From Pseudomonas sp. BMS12 (GTDB lineage Bacteria; Pseudomonadota; Gammaproteobacteria; Pseudomonadales; Pseudomonadaceae), in assembly GCF_001592875.1 (NCBI RefSeq), contig NZ_LSOF01000005.1, positions 401,335 to 465,334 on the forward strand: DNA of 64,000 nucleotides. Direction: 5' to 3'. The notes under the pieces are model-generated. The model saw nothing but the letters and a program-made list of their open reading frames with translations, had not been told where the DNA came from and searched no databases. The position numbers were made by a program, and so were the translations under genes. This document shows, in pieces, positions 18,354 to 26,607 of this stretch (positions are counted from its first letter, which is position 1; every line of letters starts with the position of its first letter).

Positions 18354-18426
18354 TCATCGTCGCTCCCGCACAGGCGGAAGCCCAGGTACTGCCTGCCTGT
18401 GGATTCCCGCCTGCGCGGGAATGACG
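18354..18426. repeat. Inverted REP-like pair between helicase leader and methyltransferase gene
   Basis: Two imperfect arms about 27 nt long face each other: CGTCGCTCCCGCACAGGCGG (from 18358) and the complement of TGGATTCCCGCCTGCGCGGG (ending in GAATGACG at 18426). About 22 of 27 positions match. The GTCATTCCCGC-GCAGGCGGGAATCCA core is a widespread bacterial palindromic repeat. Nothing else is seen in the 18206-18431 spacer. Confidence 0.75.
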
Positions 18427-18431
18427 CGTAC

Positions 18432-19187
18432 TCAACTGGCCGGACGCAAGACATCCAGCAGCGGCTGCAGTGAATAGCGCAGGCGCGGCGCCAGGGCTTC
18501 GGCACGAGCCTGCAAACCGTCCAGCTCGAGTGGCTGCTCCAGACCAGCCGGTACCAGCAGAATGACGTTGCCCTCCTTCACCGGAATCTCCCAGTAATGG
18601 CGGTGGAACAGCCCGCGCAGCAAGGCGGCGCCCAGTGGCTTGCCCTCGTCGTTGCCCCACTGGTTGATCACCAGCCAACCGCCGGGGTTGAGGCGCTGCT
18701 GGCAGGCTTCGAGGAACTTCCAGGCCAGGTGTGCGGCGGCCGGCCCGGTATCGGTGTAGAGGTCGACGAACAGCAGATCGCAGCTTTCCGCAGTGCTAAC
18801 CAGCTCCAGAGCATCACCGATGCGGATGGTCAGGCGTGGATCGTCAGCCAGGCCCAGATGCTTGATGGCCAGACGCGGCACCTCCGGACGCAACTCGATC
18901 ACCTCGACATCGTCGAGCTCGAGAAACTCCAGGCAGGCCTGGGTCAGGGTGCCACCACCGAGACCAAGGAACAGCGCCGACTCGGGCTGCTCATGACACA
19001 GCGCACCGATCAGCATGGCGCGGGTGTAGTCGTACTCCAGCCAGCTGGGATCGCGGGTGTAGGTACAGCTCTGTTCGATGGCCTCGCCGAACTCGAGGAA
19101 GCGATAGTCGCCCACCTCCAGTACGCGGATCACGCCCCAGGCGTCGCGCACTTCCTCCAACAGGACCTCTTCCAGCTCCGGATTCAT
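18432..19187 (-). CDS. Spermidine-synthase-fold methyltransferase-like protein
   Basis: A 251-residue Rossmann-fold protein. The SAM-type glycine motif is LFLGLGGGTLTQ, the acidic end of beta-2 is VIELRPEV, and the catalytic-Asp position equivalent reads DLLFVDLYTDTG. It aligns with the SpeE-like family (spermidine synthase and paralogues) but has a non-canonical N-terminus and DLYTDTG instead of the usual DSTDP-type motif, so true aminopropyl transfer is doubtful. Its ATG overlaps the stop codon of the upstream AraC gene by 4 bp, so it is translated with that regulator. Confidence 0.83.
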   Translation of the reverse strand: MNPELEEVLLEEVRDAWGVIRVLEVGDYRFLEFGEAIEQSCTYTRDPSWLEYDYTRAMLIGALCHEQPESALFLGLGGGTLTQACLEFLELDDVEVIELRPEVPRLAIKHLGLADDPRLTIRIGDALELVSTAESCDLLFVDLYTDTGPAAAHLAWKFLEACQQRLNPGGWLVINQWGNDEGKPLGAALLRGLFHRHYWEIPVKEGNVILLVPAGLEQPLELDGLQARAEALAPRLRYSLQPLLDVLRPAS

Positions 19188-20152
19188 GCGCCCAGCCCCT
19201 GGCGGAACTGGCCCGGCGTGATGCCGCTCCAGCGGCGGAAGGCCTTGGCGAAGGCGCTCTCGTCGGAGAAGCCCAGCGCCTCGGCCACATCGGCCAGGCG
19301 TGGCGAGTCGCGCAGCAGTTGCTCGGCCATCTGGTGCAGCACCTGGTCGCGCAGCAGCTTGAAGCTGGTGCCCTCCTCGGCCAGCTTGCGGTTGAGGTGG
19401 CGACCGCTCAGCTCCAGCTGTTCGGCGATACGCTCCTTGCCCCAGCGCGGCTGCTGACGCAGTTGTTGCTGCACCTGCACCGCCAGGCTCTGCTGCCCCA
19501 GGCGCTGCAACAGATCGTTGGCCAGGCCACGCAGATGCTCGCGCATCAGGGCATTGGCCTGAATCAGCGGAGTGGCCAGGTCCGCGCGCTCGAACAGCAG
19601 GGCGTTTTCACCACTGGCGAACGACAGCGGGCAGCCCAGCAACTCGACATAGCGCGCCTCGCCCGCCTGCGGGCCATGCGCGAAACGCAATTCCAGCGGC
19701 TGCGCCCGCTCACCGGTGATCCAGCGCGTCATGTGCGCCAGGCTGGCCAGCACGGCCTCCACCCGTTCTTCGCGGCGCACCCGGTAATGCGGCTGATAGG
19801 CCAGGCGCAGCGCGGCGCCCTCCTCACTCAGGCTGAACTCGCCACCCTCGCCGACGATGGGGTAGTACTCCAGCAGGGCTTCCAGCGCTTCGCCCAGGGT
19901 CTCGCAGCTCATCAATAGCGCGCCGACCATATCCAGATGGCCGACCTGCAGGGCATTGCCCAGGCGCAGGCCCACCAGCGGATCTTCAGCGGCGCTGCAG
20001 AAGGCCTCCCACAGGTCGTCCTGACGAGCCAGGGGGATACGCGCCTCGCGCCCAAGCTCGCGCAGGGCATCGGGCAACGGCAGAGCCAGGCGCTCGGCGG
20101 CCTGGAGGATGGCCTGGGCGTAGTGAACGGTGACGGAAGGCGTGCTGCTCAT
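19184..20152 (-). CDS. AraC-family transcriptional regulator
   Basis: A 322-residue regulator with an N-terminal Arabinose_bd-type sensing domain (about 15-205) and a C-terminal double helix-turn-helix (about 230-320; IAEQLELSGRHLNRKLAEEG and LADVAEALGFSDESAFAKAFRRWSG). This architecture is common among activators of lipid or xenobiotic catabolism in pseudomonads. The start is the ATG of MSSTPSVTVHYAQ. Divergent from the FMO operon across 106 bp that contain a direct repeat, so it most likely controls that operon and itself. Confidence 0.9.
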   Translation of the reverse strand: MSSTPSVTVHYAQAILQAAERLALPLPDALRELGREARIPLARQDDLWEAFCSAAEDPLVGLRLGNALQVGHLDMVGALLMSCETLGEALEALLEYYPIVGEGGEFSLSEEGAALRLAYQPHYRVRREERVEAVLASLAHMTRWITGERAQPLELRFAHGPQAGEARYVELLGCPLSFASGENALLFERADLATPLIQANALMREHLRGLANDLLQRLGQQSLAVQVQQQLRQQPRWGKERIAEQLELSGRHLNRKLAEEGTSFKLLRDQVLHQMAEQLLRDSPRLADVAEALGFSDESAFAKAFRRWSGITPGQFRQGLGA

Positions 20153-20155
20153 GAG

Positions 20156-20186
20156 GTCCTGAATTAACCGAGGAAGCGTCCTGATT
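20156..20186. promoter_or_regulatory. Candidate AraC-type direct-repeat operator
   Basis: GTCCTGAATT at 20156 and GTCCTGATTG at 20178 are direct repeats spaced 22 bp apart, about two helical turns, the arrangement bound by AraC-family dimers. The first copy lies just upstream of the regulator's own start codon (20152), consistent with autoregulation, and the second lies about 80 bp from the FMO gene start. Confidence 0.5.
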
Positions 20187-20258
20187 GAGCCGTTACGACT
20201 CGGACGGGGCTGCATATGCTTGCGGAACAACTATAGAAACACAATCGAGACGCCTTGC

Positions 20259-21602
20259 ATGCATGCCATCATCGGAGCCGGCCCCATGGGTCTGGCCGCT
20301 GCCCGCCAGCTACAGCGCTACGGTATTCCCTTCGTCGGCTTCGAGCTGAATACCGATGTTGGTGGCCTGTGGGACATCGCCAACCCGCACAGCACCATGT
20401 ACGAGTCGGCCCACCTGATTTCCTCCAAGGGCACCACGGCCTTCGCCGAGTTCCCCATGGCCGACTCGGTGCCGTCCTACCCGCACCATAGCCAGATCGG
20501 CCAGTACTTTCGCGACTACGCCGAGCACTTCGGCCTGCGCCAGCACTACCAGTTCAACACCCGAGTCGTGCGCGTCGAGCGCCTCGACCGCGGCTGGCGC
20601 CTGGTCAGCGAGCATGAGGGACGCCAGCGCGAGTGGCTGTTCGATGGCGTGCTGATCGCCAACGGCACCCTGCACACGCCCAATCAGCCGCAACTGCCCG
20701 GCCAGTTCGCCGGCGAACTGCTGCATTCCAGCGCCTACAAGAGCGCCGAAATCTTCGCTGGCAAGCGCGTGCTGGTGGTCGGCTGCGGCAACTCGGCCTG
20801 CGATATCGCGGTAGATGCCGTGCACCGCGCCAAGTCGGTGGACCTCTCGGTCCGTCGCGGCTACCACTTCCTGCCCAAGTTCATCCTCGGCAAGCCCACC
20901 GACACCTTCGGCGGCGCCGTGAAGCTGCCACGCCGCCTCAAGCAGCTGATCGACGGCCTGCTGGTGCGTGTGCTGGTCGGCAAGCCCTCGCAGTACGGCC
21001 TGCCGGACCCGGACTATAAGCTCTACGAATCGCACCCGGTGCTCAACTCGCTGGTCCTGCACCACCTCGGCCATGGCGATATTCAGCCGCGCGGCGACAT
21101 CCAGGCGGTCAACGGTCACGCCGTGACCTTCGCCAATGGCGACAAGGCCGACTATGACCTGATCCTGCAGGCCACCGGCTACAAGCTGGACTACCCCTTC
21201 ATCGACCGCGCCGAGCTGAACTGGCCGCAAGATGCCGGTGCACCGCAGCTGTATCTCAACGTCTTCCACCCGCTGCACGACGACCTGTTCATGCTCGGCA
21301 TGGTCGAGGCGTCCGGCCTGGGCTGGCAAGGTCGCGCCGAACAGGCCGAGCTGGTGGCGTTGGCGATTGTTCACCAGCAATACGCCACGCCGGCGGCCAA
21401 ACGCCTGCGCGATACCGTGCAGGCCCAGGTTGGCCAGCGCCTGGATGGTGGTTTCGCCTACCTGAAGCTGGAGCGCATGGCCTATTACGTGCACAAGGAC
21501 AGCTATCGCAGTGCCATCGCCCGGCATATCGCCGAGCTGAAGGCCGAACTCGACCAGGACACCCCCAAGGCACCAGCGGCCAACCTGGCGCGGGAGTCCT
21601 GA
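20259..21602 (+). CDS. Flavin-containing monooxygenase
   Basis: A 447-residue FAD/NADPH monooxygenase. The FAD Rossmann motif GAGPMG is at residue 6, the FMO/Baeyer-Villiger-like FAGELLHSSAY fingerprint follows in the middle, and the NADPH motif VVGCGNSACD comes after. ATGYKLDYPF is near the C-terminal third. It may hydroxylate N or S atoms or act as a Baeyer-Villiger enzyme; the substrate is unknown. The start was chosen at MHAIIGAGP because the FAD strand begins there; ribosome site is weak. First gene of a five-gene operon (spacing 1 bp to the next gene). Confidence 0.87.
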   Translation: MHAIIGAGPMGLAAARQLQRYGIPFVGFELNTDVGGLWDIANPHSTMYESAHLISSKGTTAFAEFPMADSVPSYPHHSQIGQYFRDYAEHFGLRQHYQFNTRVVRVERLDRGWRLVSEHEGRQREWLFDGVLIANGTLHTPNQPQLPGQFAGELLHSSAYKSAEIFAGKRVLVVGCGNSACDIAVDAVHRAKSVDLSVRRGYHFLPKFILGKPTDTFGGAVKLPRRLKQLIDGLLVRVLVGKPSQYGLPDPDYKLYESHPVLNSLVLHHLGHGDIQPRGDIQAVNGHAVTFANGDKADYDLILQATGYKLDYPFIDRAELNWPQDAGAPQLYLNVFHPLHDDLFMLGMVEASGLGWQGRAEQAELVALAIVHQQYATPAAKRLRDTVQAQVGQRLDGGFAYLKLERMAYYVHKDSYRSAIARHIAELKAELDQDTPKAPAANLARES

Positions 21603-21603
21603 G

Positions 21604-22530
21604 ATGGGTGACGTACACCTGCAGTTCGACCCCTCCAGCCTGGTGCTGATCAACCTGATCGTCGCATTGATGATGTTCGGCGTGTCGCTGGAACTGCGCG
21701 TCGACGACTTCCGCCGCGTGCTGCGCGAGCCCAAGGCTCCGATGATAGGCCTGCTGGCGCAGTTCATCCTGCTGCCCGCGCTGACCTGCCTCGCCACCTG
21801 GGCACTGGACATCGATCCGCAGCTGGCCCTGGGCATGCTGCTGGTAGCGGCCTGCCCGGGCGGCAGCTTCTCCAACATCATGACCTGGATGGCCCGCGGC
21901 AGCGTTGCCGTGTCGGTGAGCATGACCGCCGTCTCCAGCCTCGCGGCCAGCGTGATGACGCCACTCAACTTCGGCCTGTACGCCTGGCTCAACCCGCATA
22001 CCCGGCCACTGCTCACCGAAATCGCCATGGACCCGCTGAGCCTGCTGCTGATGGTGTTGCTGGTACTGGGCGTACCGCTGGTGCTGGGCATGGTCGTCGG
22101 CCGCCGGTTCCCGCAGCTGACCCACAAGGTGGAGAAGCCGCTACGGGTCTTTGCCCTGCTGGTGATGCTGGCCTTCGTCGGCCTGGCCTTCGGCCGTAAC
22201 TTCGACCAGTTCCTCAGCCACTTCCACCTGTTCTTCTGGCTGGTGGTGGCGCACAACGCCCTGGCGCTGTCGTGCGGCTACCTCAGTGCCCGCCTGGCCG
22301 GACTACCAGTGGCCGACCGCCGTGCAGTGACCCTGGAAGTCGGCATTCAGAACTCGGCACTGGGCCTGGTGATCATCTTCACCTTCTTCCCCCAGGCCAG
22401 CGGCATGCTGTTGATCGCCGCGTTCTGGGGCACCTGGCATCTGGTCTCCGGCCTTTCCCTGGCGCTGCTGTGGTCGCGCCGCCCCGTCGAAATCCCGGCC
22501 ACATCGCTGGCCGCCGTGGGAGATAAATGA
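21604..22530 (+). CDS. Bile acid:sodium symporter family (BASS) transporter
   Basis: A 308-residue polytopic inner-membrane protein with about 9-10 hydrophobic segments. It shows the BASS features: SLELRVDDFRRVLREPKAP after TM1, an ACPGGSFSNIMTWMARGSVAVSVSMT crossover region, and VTLEVGIQNSALGLVI in the second half (the glutamate and glutamine/asparagine Na+-site region). The family imports organic acids such as bile acids, pantoate or sulfonated compounds with sodium. Its position between a monooxygenase and a dehydrogenase suggests uptake of the pathway substrate. Its stop overlaps the next start (ATGA). Confidence 0.88.
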   Translation: MGDVHLQFDPSSLVLINLIVALMMFGVSLELRVDDFRRVLREPKAPMIGLLAQFILLPALTCLATWALDIDPQLALGMLLVAACPGGSFSNIMTWMARGSVAVSVSMTAVSSLAASVMTPLNFGLYAWLNPHTRPLLTEIAMDPLSLLLMVLLVLGVPLVLGMVVGRRFPQLTHKVEKPLRVFALLVMLAFVGLAFGRNFDQFLSHFHLFFWLVVAHNALALSCGYLSARLAGLPVADRRAVTLEVGIQNSALGLVIIFTFFPQASGMLLIAAFWGTWHLVSGLSLALLWSRRPVEIPATSLAAVGDK

Positions 22531-23333
22531 TGCGCACCGTCCTCATCACCGGCGCCGCCAGCGGCCTCGGCTGGGAGCTGGCCAAGGCCTGCCATGCCCG
22601 CGGCGACAACCTGCTGCTCACCGACATCGACGCCGCCGGCCTGGCCGCGCGGGTCGCCGAGCTGGGCAGCGAACGGGTCGAAGGGCTGTCCGGCGACATC
22701 ACCGATCCCGCGCTGCATCGGCAATTGATCGACGCCTGCCGCGCCGTATTCGGTCGCCTCGACCTGCTGCTCAACAACGCCGGCATCACCCACCGCTCGC
22801 CGACCGTGCAGACCGACCCGGCCGTGTTCCGCAAGGTCATGGCGGTGGACTACCACGCCCCGCTGGAGCTGACCCTGGCCGCCCTGCCGCTGCTGCGCGA
22901 AAGCCGAGGCCAGGTCGCCGCCATCGGCTCCATGGCCGGCTGGATGCCGGTGCTCGGCCGCGCCGGTTACTGCGCCGCCAAGGCCGCGCTGAGCCAATCC
23001 TTCGAGGTGCTGCGTGCGGAGCTGGCGCAGGATGGCATCGGCATGCTGATGGTATACCCGAGCTTTCTCGACACCCCCATCGATCGCAATGCCCTGGGCG
23101 CCGACGGCAAGCCGGCCGGCCATGCGCGCTCGACCATTGGCAAGGTGCGTGGTGCCGACTGGATGGCCGAGGAAATCCTCAAGGCCCTGGTGAGTGGCCG
23201 CGAACGCCTGTTCCCGGACCGCGGCAGCTGGCTGGCCAGCCTGCTCTGGCGCGCAGCGCCGGGCCTGTACTACCGCAAGATGAGCCAGCGCTTCGCCGGC
23301 GAACTGCCAGCCCCCGCAGGAGCGAGTGCATGA
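22527..23333 (+). CDS. Short-chain dehydrogenase/reductase
   Basis: A 268-residue classical SDR. TGAASGLG is the cofactor motif near residue 8, with Asp at the end of beta-2 (LLLTDIDAAG) predicting NAD(H) preference. NNAG, the catalytic Ser in AAIGSMAGW, and YCAAK as the YxxxK motif are all present. It probably oxidises an alcohol or reduces a ketone in the pathway served by the operon. It overlaps both neighbouring genes by 4 bp, indicating tight translational coupling. Confidence 0.92.
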   Translation: MMRTVLITGAASGLGWELAKACHARGDNLLLTDIDAAGLAARVAELGSERVEGLSGDITDPALHRQLIDACRAVFGRLDLLLNNAGITHRSPTVQTDPAVFRKVMAVDYHAPLELTLAALPLLRESRGQVAAIGSMAGWMPVLGRAGYCAAKAALSQSFEVLRAELAQDGIGMLMVYPSFLDTPIDRNALGADGKPAGHARSTIGKVRGADWMAEEILKALVSGRERLFPDRGSWLASLLWRAAPGLYYRKMSQRFAGELPAPAGASA

Positions 23334-24058
23334 TCGCTTCCTACGCCCTCGGCGGTTTCATCCTGCTGGCCTACACCCTGGAGGCCATCACCGGCTTCGG
23401 CAGCATCGTCATCGCCTTATCCCTGGGCGCGCTGCTGCTGCCCATCGACCAGTTGCTGCCGGTACTGGTGCCACTGAACATCTGCATGACCGGCTACCTG
23501 GTCAGCCGCCACTGGCGCCTCATCGACCGCCGCCTGCTACTCGGCACCATCCTGCCGGGCATGGTCGCCGGCACGCTGCTCGGCTACCTGCTGCTGCCCT
23601 GGCTGGACGCGGCGCTGCTCAAGGTCGGCTTCGGTGCCCTGATCCTGTGGTTCGCCGGACGCGAACTGTGGCGCCTGCAACGAGGCGCCACGGCCAAGGT
23701 GCGCCCCGCCTGGCTGACCCGCCTGATCACCCTCGGCGCCGGCATCAGCCATGGCCTGTTCGCCTCCGGCGGGCCTCTGCTGGTCTACGGCCTGGCCGGC
23801 ACCGAGCTGGACAAGGCGCGCCTGCGCGCCACCCTGGTCACGGTCTGGTTCACCCTCAACAGCCTGCTGACTCTGGCCTTCCTGGCCGACGGTCGCCTGC
23901 TGCCGGCGCTGCCACAGGTCGCCGCCTACGCCCCGCTGCTATTGCTCGGCGTGTGGCTGGGCGAGCGCCTGCACCGCCGTGTCAGCGAGCAACATTTCCG
24001 CATCGCCATCTACTGCCTGTTGCTGGTCACCGGCGCCCTGCTGCTCTGGCCGCGCTGA
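23330..24058 (+). CDS. TauE/SafE-family membrane transporter
   Basis: A 242-residue protein with about eight hydrophobic segments arranged as two repeats typical of TauE/SafE permeases (ITGFGSIVIALSLGALLLPI at the start of repeat one and GISHGLFASGGPLLVYGL at repeat two). Members export or import sulfite, sulfoacetate and other organic anions. In this operon it may export an anionic product or take up a sulfonated substrate; that is inference. It starts inside the SDR stop codon and ends 9 bp before the amidohydrolase gene. Confidence 0.87.
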   Translation: MIASYALGGFILLAYTLEAITGFGSIVIALSLGALLLPIDQLLPVLVPLNICMTGYLVSRHWRLIDRRLLLGTILPGMVAGTLLGYLLLPWLDAALLKVGFGALILWFAGRELWRLQRGATAKVRPAWLTRLITLGAGISHGLFASGGPLLVYGLAGTELDKARLRATLVTVWFTLNSLLTLAFLADGRLLPALPQVAAYAPLLLLGVWLGERLHRRVSEQHFRIAIYCLLLVTGALLLWPR

Positions 24059-24067
24059 GGAGTTCCC

Positions 24068-25861
24068 ATGAGCTACGACATCATCATCAAGAACGGTCTC
24101 TACTTCGACGGCAGCGGCGCTCCCGGTGCGCAGCGGCATGTCGGGATCAAGGACGGACGCATCGATGTACTCAGCCTCAGCCCGCTGGATGAAAGCGGCT
24201 GTGGCGAGGTGATCGACGCCGCCGGCAAATGGGTCACGCCAGGGTTTCTGGAAATCCACTCGCACTACGATGCCGAAGTGATCGCCGCGCCGGCGCTGAA
24301 GGAATCGGTACGCCACGGCGTGACCAGCGTAACCATCGGTTCCTGCTCGATCAGCATGGTGCTGGCCGACGCCGAGGACTGCTCGGATCTGTTCACCCGC
24401 GTCGAGGCGGTGCCGCGCGAATACGTGCTGCCGATCCTGCAGGAGAAAAAGACCTGGCGCGATGCCGCCGGTTACCGCGCCTTCTACGACCAGCTGGCGC
24501 TGGGCCCCAACGTCAATTCCTTCCTCGGCCACTCCGAGCTGCGCGTGGCAGTGATGGGCCTGGAGCGCGCCACCAGCAAGGTGATGCCGACCGAAGCCGA
24601 ACTGCAGCGCATGGAGCAGCTACTGGAAGAGGCGCTGGACGCCGGCTGCATCGGCCTGTCGGTGATGACCACCCGCCTGGACAAGATGGACGGCGACCGT
24701 GCCTGGTCCAGCCCGCTGCCTTCGACCTTCGCCAGCTGGAAGGAATTCTCGCGTCTGTTCGCCATCCTCCGCCGCCGCGGCGCGGTGATGCAGGGCGCGC
24801 CCAACGCGGTAACCAAGGTCAACGTGTTCGCCTTCCTCTGGCAGGCCCACGGCTGGTTCCGCAAACCGCTCAAGTGCACCATGCTCACCGCCCTGGACCT
24901 CAAGTCACAGCCGCTGCTGCACCGTTTCACCCGCCTCTCCGGCTGGCTGGCGAACAAGGTCCTGCGCGGCCACTTCCGCTGGCAGACCCTGCCGGGGCCG
25001 TTCACCCTGCGCCTGGAAGGGCTCAACGTGAACGCCTTCGAGGAGTTCGGCGCCGGCGAGATCCTGCGCGACATCAAGGACCCGGACGAGCTGTACAGCA
25101 AGGTCAAGGAGCCGGAGTTCCGCGCCCTGTTCAAGAAACAGGTCAAGGCCGTGCTGACCAAGGGCCTGTGGCACCGCGACTTCTCCGACTGCTGGGTGAC
25201 CGAGTGCCCGGACGCCTCGATGGTCGGCAAGAACTTCAAGCAGCTCGGCGAAAGCCGTGGCCTGGACGCGGTGGACGCCTACTTCGAGCTGGCCTGCCAG
25301 TACCGCGAGGCGCTGAAGTGGACCACCTGCTACGGCAACCAGCGCGAGCCGATCATGCGCAAGCTGCTGTCCAGCCCCTGGACCCACCCCGGCTTCGCCG
25401 ATTCCGGCGCGCACCTGCGCTCCATTGCCCAGTACAACTTCCCGCTGCGCTTTCTCAAGTACGTGCGTGACGCCCAGCTGGCCGGCGAGCCCTTCATGGA
25501 ACTGGGCCAGGCCGTGCGCCGCTGCAGCGGCGAACTGGCGGACTTCATCGGCGTCGACGCCGGTCATATCCGCGTCGGCGACCGCGCCGACCTGGTGGTG
25601 ATCAACCCCGAGGGTCTGACCGCTGAGCTGGATGAAATCAGCGAAGCGCCCATGGAAGTGATCGGCCTGGAGCGCGTGGTCAAGCGCAACGACGCGGCGG
25701 TGGACGTCACCCTGATCAACGGCCGCATCGCCTACCGCCGTGGCCTGGAATACCCGGAAGACCTGGGCAAGACCCGGGGCTATGGAAAATTCCTGCCGGC
25801 CCGCGACGTACTGCCGCGCCAGGCAGCGGCCGGGGCCTTGCAGCCGGCCAGCGCCATGTAA
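24068..25861 (+). CDS. N-acyl-D-amino-acid deacylase-like amidohydrolase
   Basis: A 597-residue metal-dependent amidohydrolase of the D-aminoacylase subgroup. The N-terminal metal motif is EIHSHYDAEV (about residue 64), with the GHSELR, LWHRDFSDCWV and DSGAHLRSIAQY segments providing further ligand-like residues. The C-terminal composite beta domain has VGDRADLVVINPEG and a family-typical TLINGRIAYRRG. No signal peptide. It likely cleaves an amide or cyclic amide bond. GAGGAG precedes the ATG. It is the last gene of the FMO operon, and a long repeat-bearing spacer follows. Confidence 0.88.
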   Translation: MSYDIIIKNGLYFDGSGAPGAQRHVGIKDGRIDVLSLSPLDESGCGEVIDAAGKWVTPGFLEIHSHYDAEVIAAPALKESVRHGVTSVTIGSCSISMVLADAEDCSDLFTRVEAVPREYVLPILQEKKTWRDAAGYRAFYDQLALGPNVNSFLGHSELRVAVMGLERATSKVMPTEAELQRMEQLLEEALDAGCIGLSVMTTRLDKMDGDRAWSSPLPSTFASWKEFSRLFAILRRRGAVMQGAPNAVTKVNVFAFLWQAHGWFRKPLKCTMLTALDLKSQPLLHRFTRLSGWLANKVLRGHFRWQTLPGPFTLRLEGLNVNAFEEFGAGEILRDIKDPDELYSKVKEPEFRALFKKQVKAVLTKGLWHRDFSDCWVTECPDASMVGKNFKQLGESRGLDAVDAYFELACQYREALKWTTCYGNQREPIMRKLLSSPWTHPGFADSGAHLRSIAQYNFPLRFLKYVRDAQLAGEPFMELGQAVRRCSGELADFIGVDAGHIRVGDRADLVVINPEGLTAELDEISEAPMEVIGLERVVKRNDAAVDVTLINGRIAYRRGLEYPEDLGKTRGYGKFLPARDVLPRQAAAGALQPASAM

Positions 25862-25935
25862 CCCAAGGGCAAAGCTGCCGGCTTCCGGCCGGCATCTGCG
25901 CCTGCGGGCCATGTACCAGTTCCTCTGCCGTTCAC

Positions 25936-26175
25936 GGGAGAGGGACTGACAGAGGGGTAAAGCCCTCGACACTCATCAGGTGCCAGCAAGAGCACCGTCC
26001 CGGATGCAATCCGGGAGCGGGATCGCCTGGCTCGGGGTTCACCCCGAGTCCGGACAATCTCGTGTCCTCTCCCGCTCGCAGGAGAGGCTTAGGCAGAGGG
26101 CACTCCCTCGCCAGTCTGCAGGTGCCGTCAAGAGCACCGCACACCGGAGCCAATCCGGAAACGCAGTCGCCTGCC
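25936..26175. repeat. Two diverged direct repeats about 95 bp long, 142 bp apart
   Basis: Copy 1 (about 25936-26031) and copy 2 (about 26080-26175) share, in order, GAGAGG, CAGAGGG, CCCTCG, CAGGTGCC, CAAGAGCACCG, CCGGA, CAATCCGG and TCGCCTG blocks with the same spacing. GAGCACCG recurs exactly 142 bp later. No open frame runs through both. The 25862-26607 spacer holds these repeats, the hairpin at 26221 and a REP pair at 26322, and no gene that I can support. Confidence 0.6.
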
Positions 26176-26220
26176 CTCCCAGCTGTGCTGTCGGGATGCA
26201 GACGCCGGTTACGTATCCGC

Positions 26221-26270
26221 CAGGGGCCTCCCTGCCAGCAGCCGAGTATTCGCTGGTAGGCAGGCCCCTG
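26221..26270. repeat. Long imperfect hairpin in spacer
   Basis: Left arm begins CAGGGGCCTCCCTGCCAGC (26221-26239); the right arm 26252-26270 is its complement at 17 of 19 positions; the loop is 12 bases. There is no T tract, so it is not a classical terminator, although it could end the amidohydrolase transcript. Confidence 0.6.
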
Positions 26271-26321
26271 CGGATGCCCTCTCTCCCGTAACCAACAGGG
26301 TGATTCGCACGAACTTCCGGT

Positions 26322-26385
26322 GTGGGAGCGGCTTCAGCCGCGATCCGTACACGCAGCCCATCGCGACTAAAACCACTACCGAAGA
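26322..26385. repeat. Pseudomonas REP element pair
   Basis: GTGGGAGCGGCTTCAGCCGC at 26322-26341 is a textbook Pseudomonas REP core. A degenerate inverted copy (ATCGCGACTAAAACCACTACC) follows at about 26360-26380, forming a REPIN-like doublet before the DAHP synthase gene. Confidence 0.8.
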
Positions 26386-26607
26386 GCCATAGCCGACACC
26401 CAAGCCGCTCTTGCTTTCGCAGGAGAGCCGGGCAGTACTCCGCTTTAGCCACGCCTGGAGCCGGCCCGATCAAGGCAACCGCGCCTACAAGGACATGCAC
26501 CACCGACTGCGCCATTCAGCCGCTCTATCGCGCTTATCGGCTGACCTGCGCAGGCGCACGGGGTTACCATGCCCGTCCGCATGAACTAGCCGATAGCCGA
26601 GAAGCCG

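Noticed and set aside
18432..19187. True spermidine synthase SpeE
   Set aside because: The glycine motif fits, but the active-site Asp segment and the N-terminal domain differ from SpeE, and no speD-like gene is near.
20310..22256. Long minus-strand frame (648 codons) antisense to FMO and BASS genes
   Set aside because: No motifs; the opposite strand carries intact conserved enzymes and transporters.
25936..26175. CRISPR array
   Set aside because: Only two diverged copies, about 95 bp long, with no short identical repeats and no cas genes.
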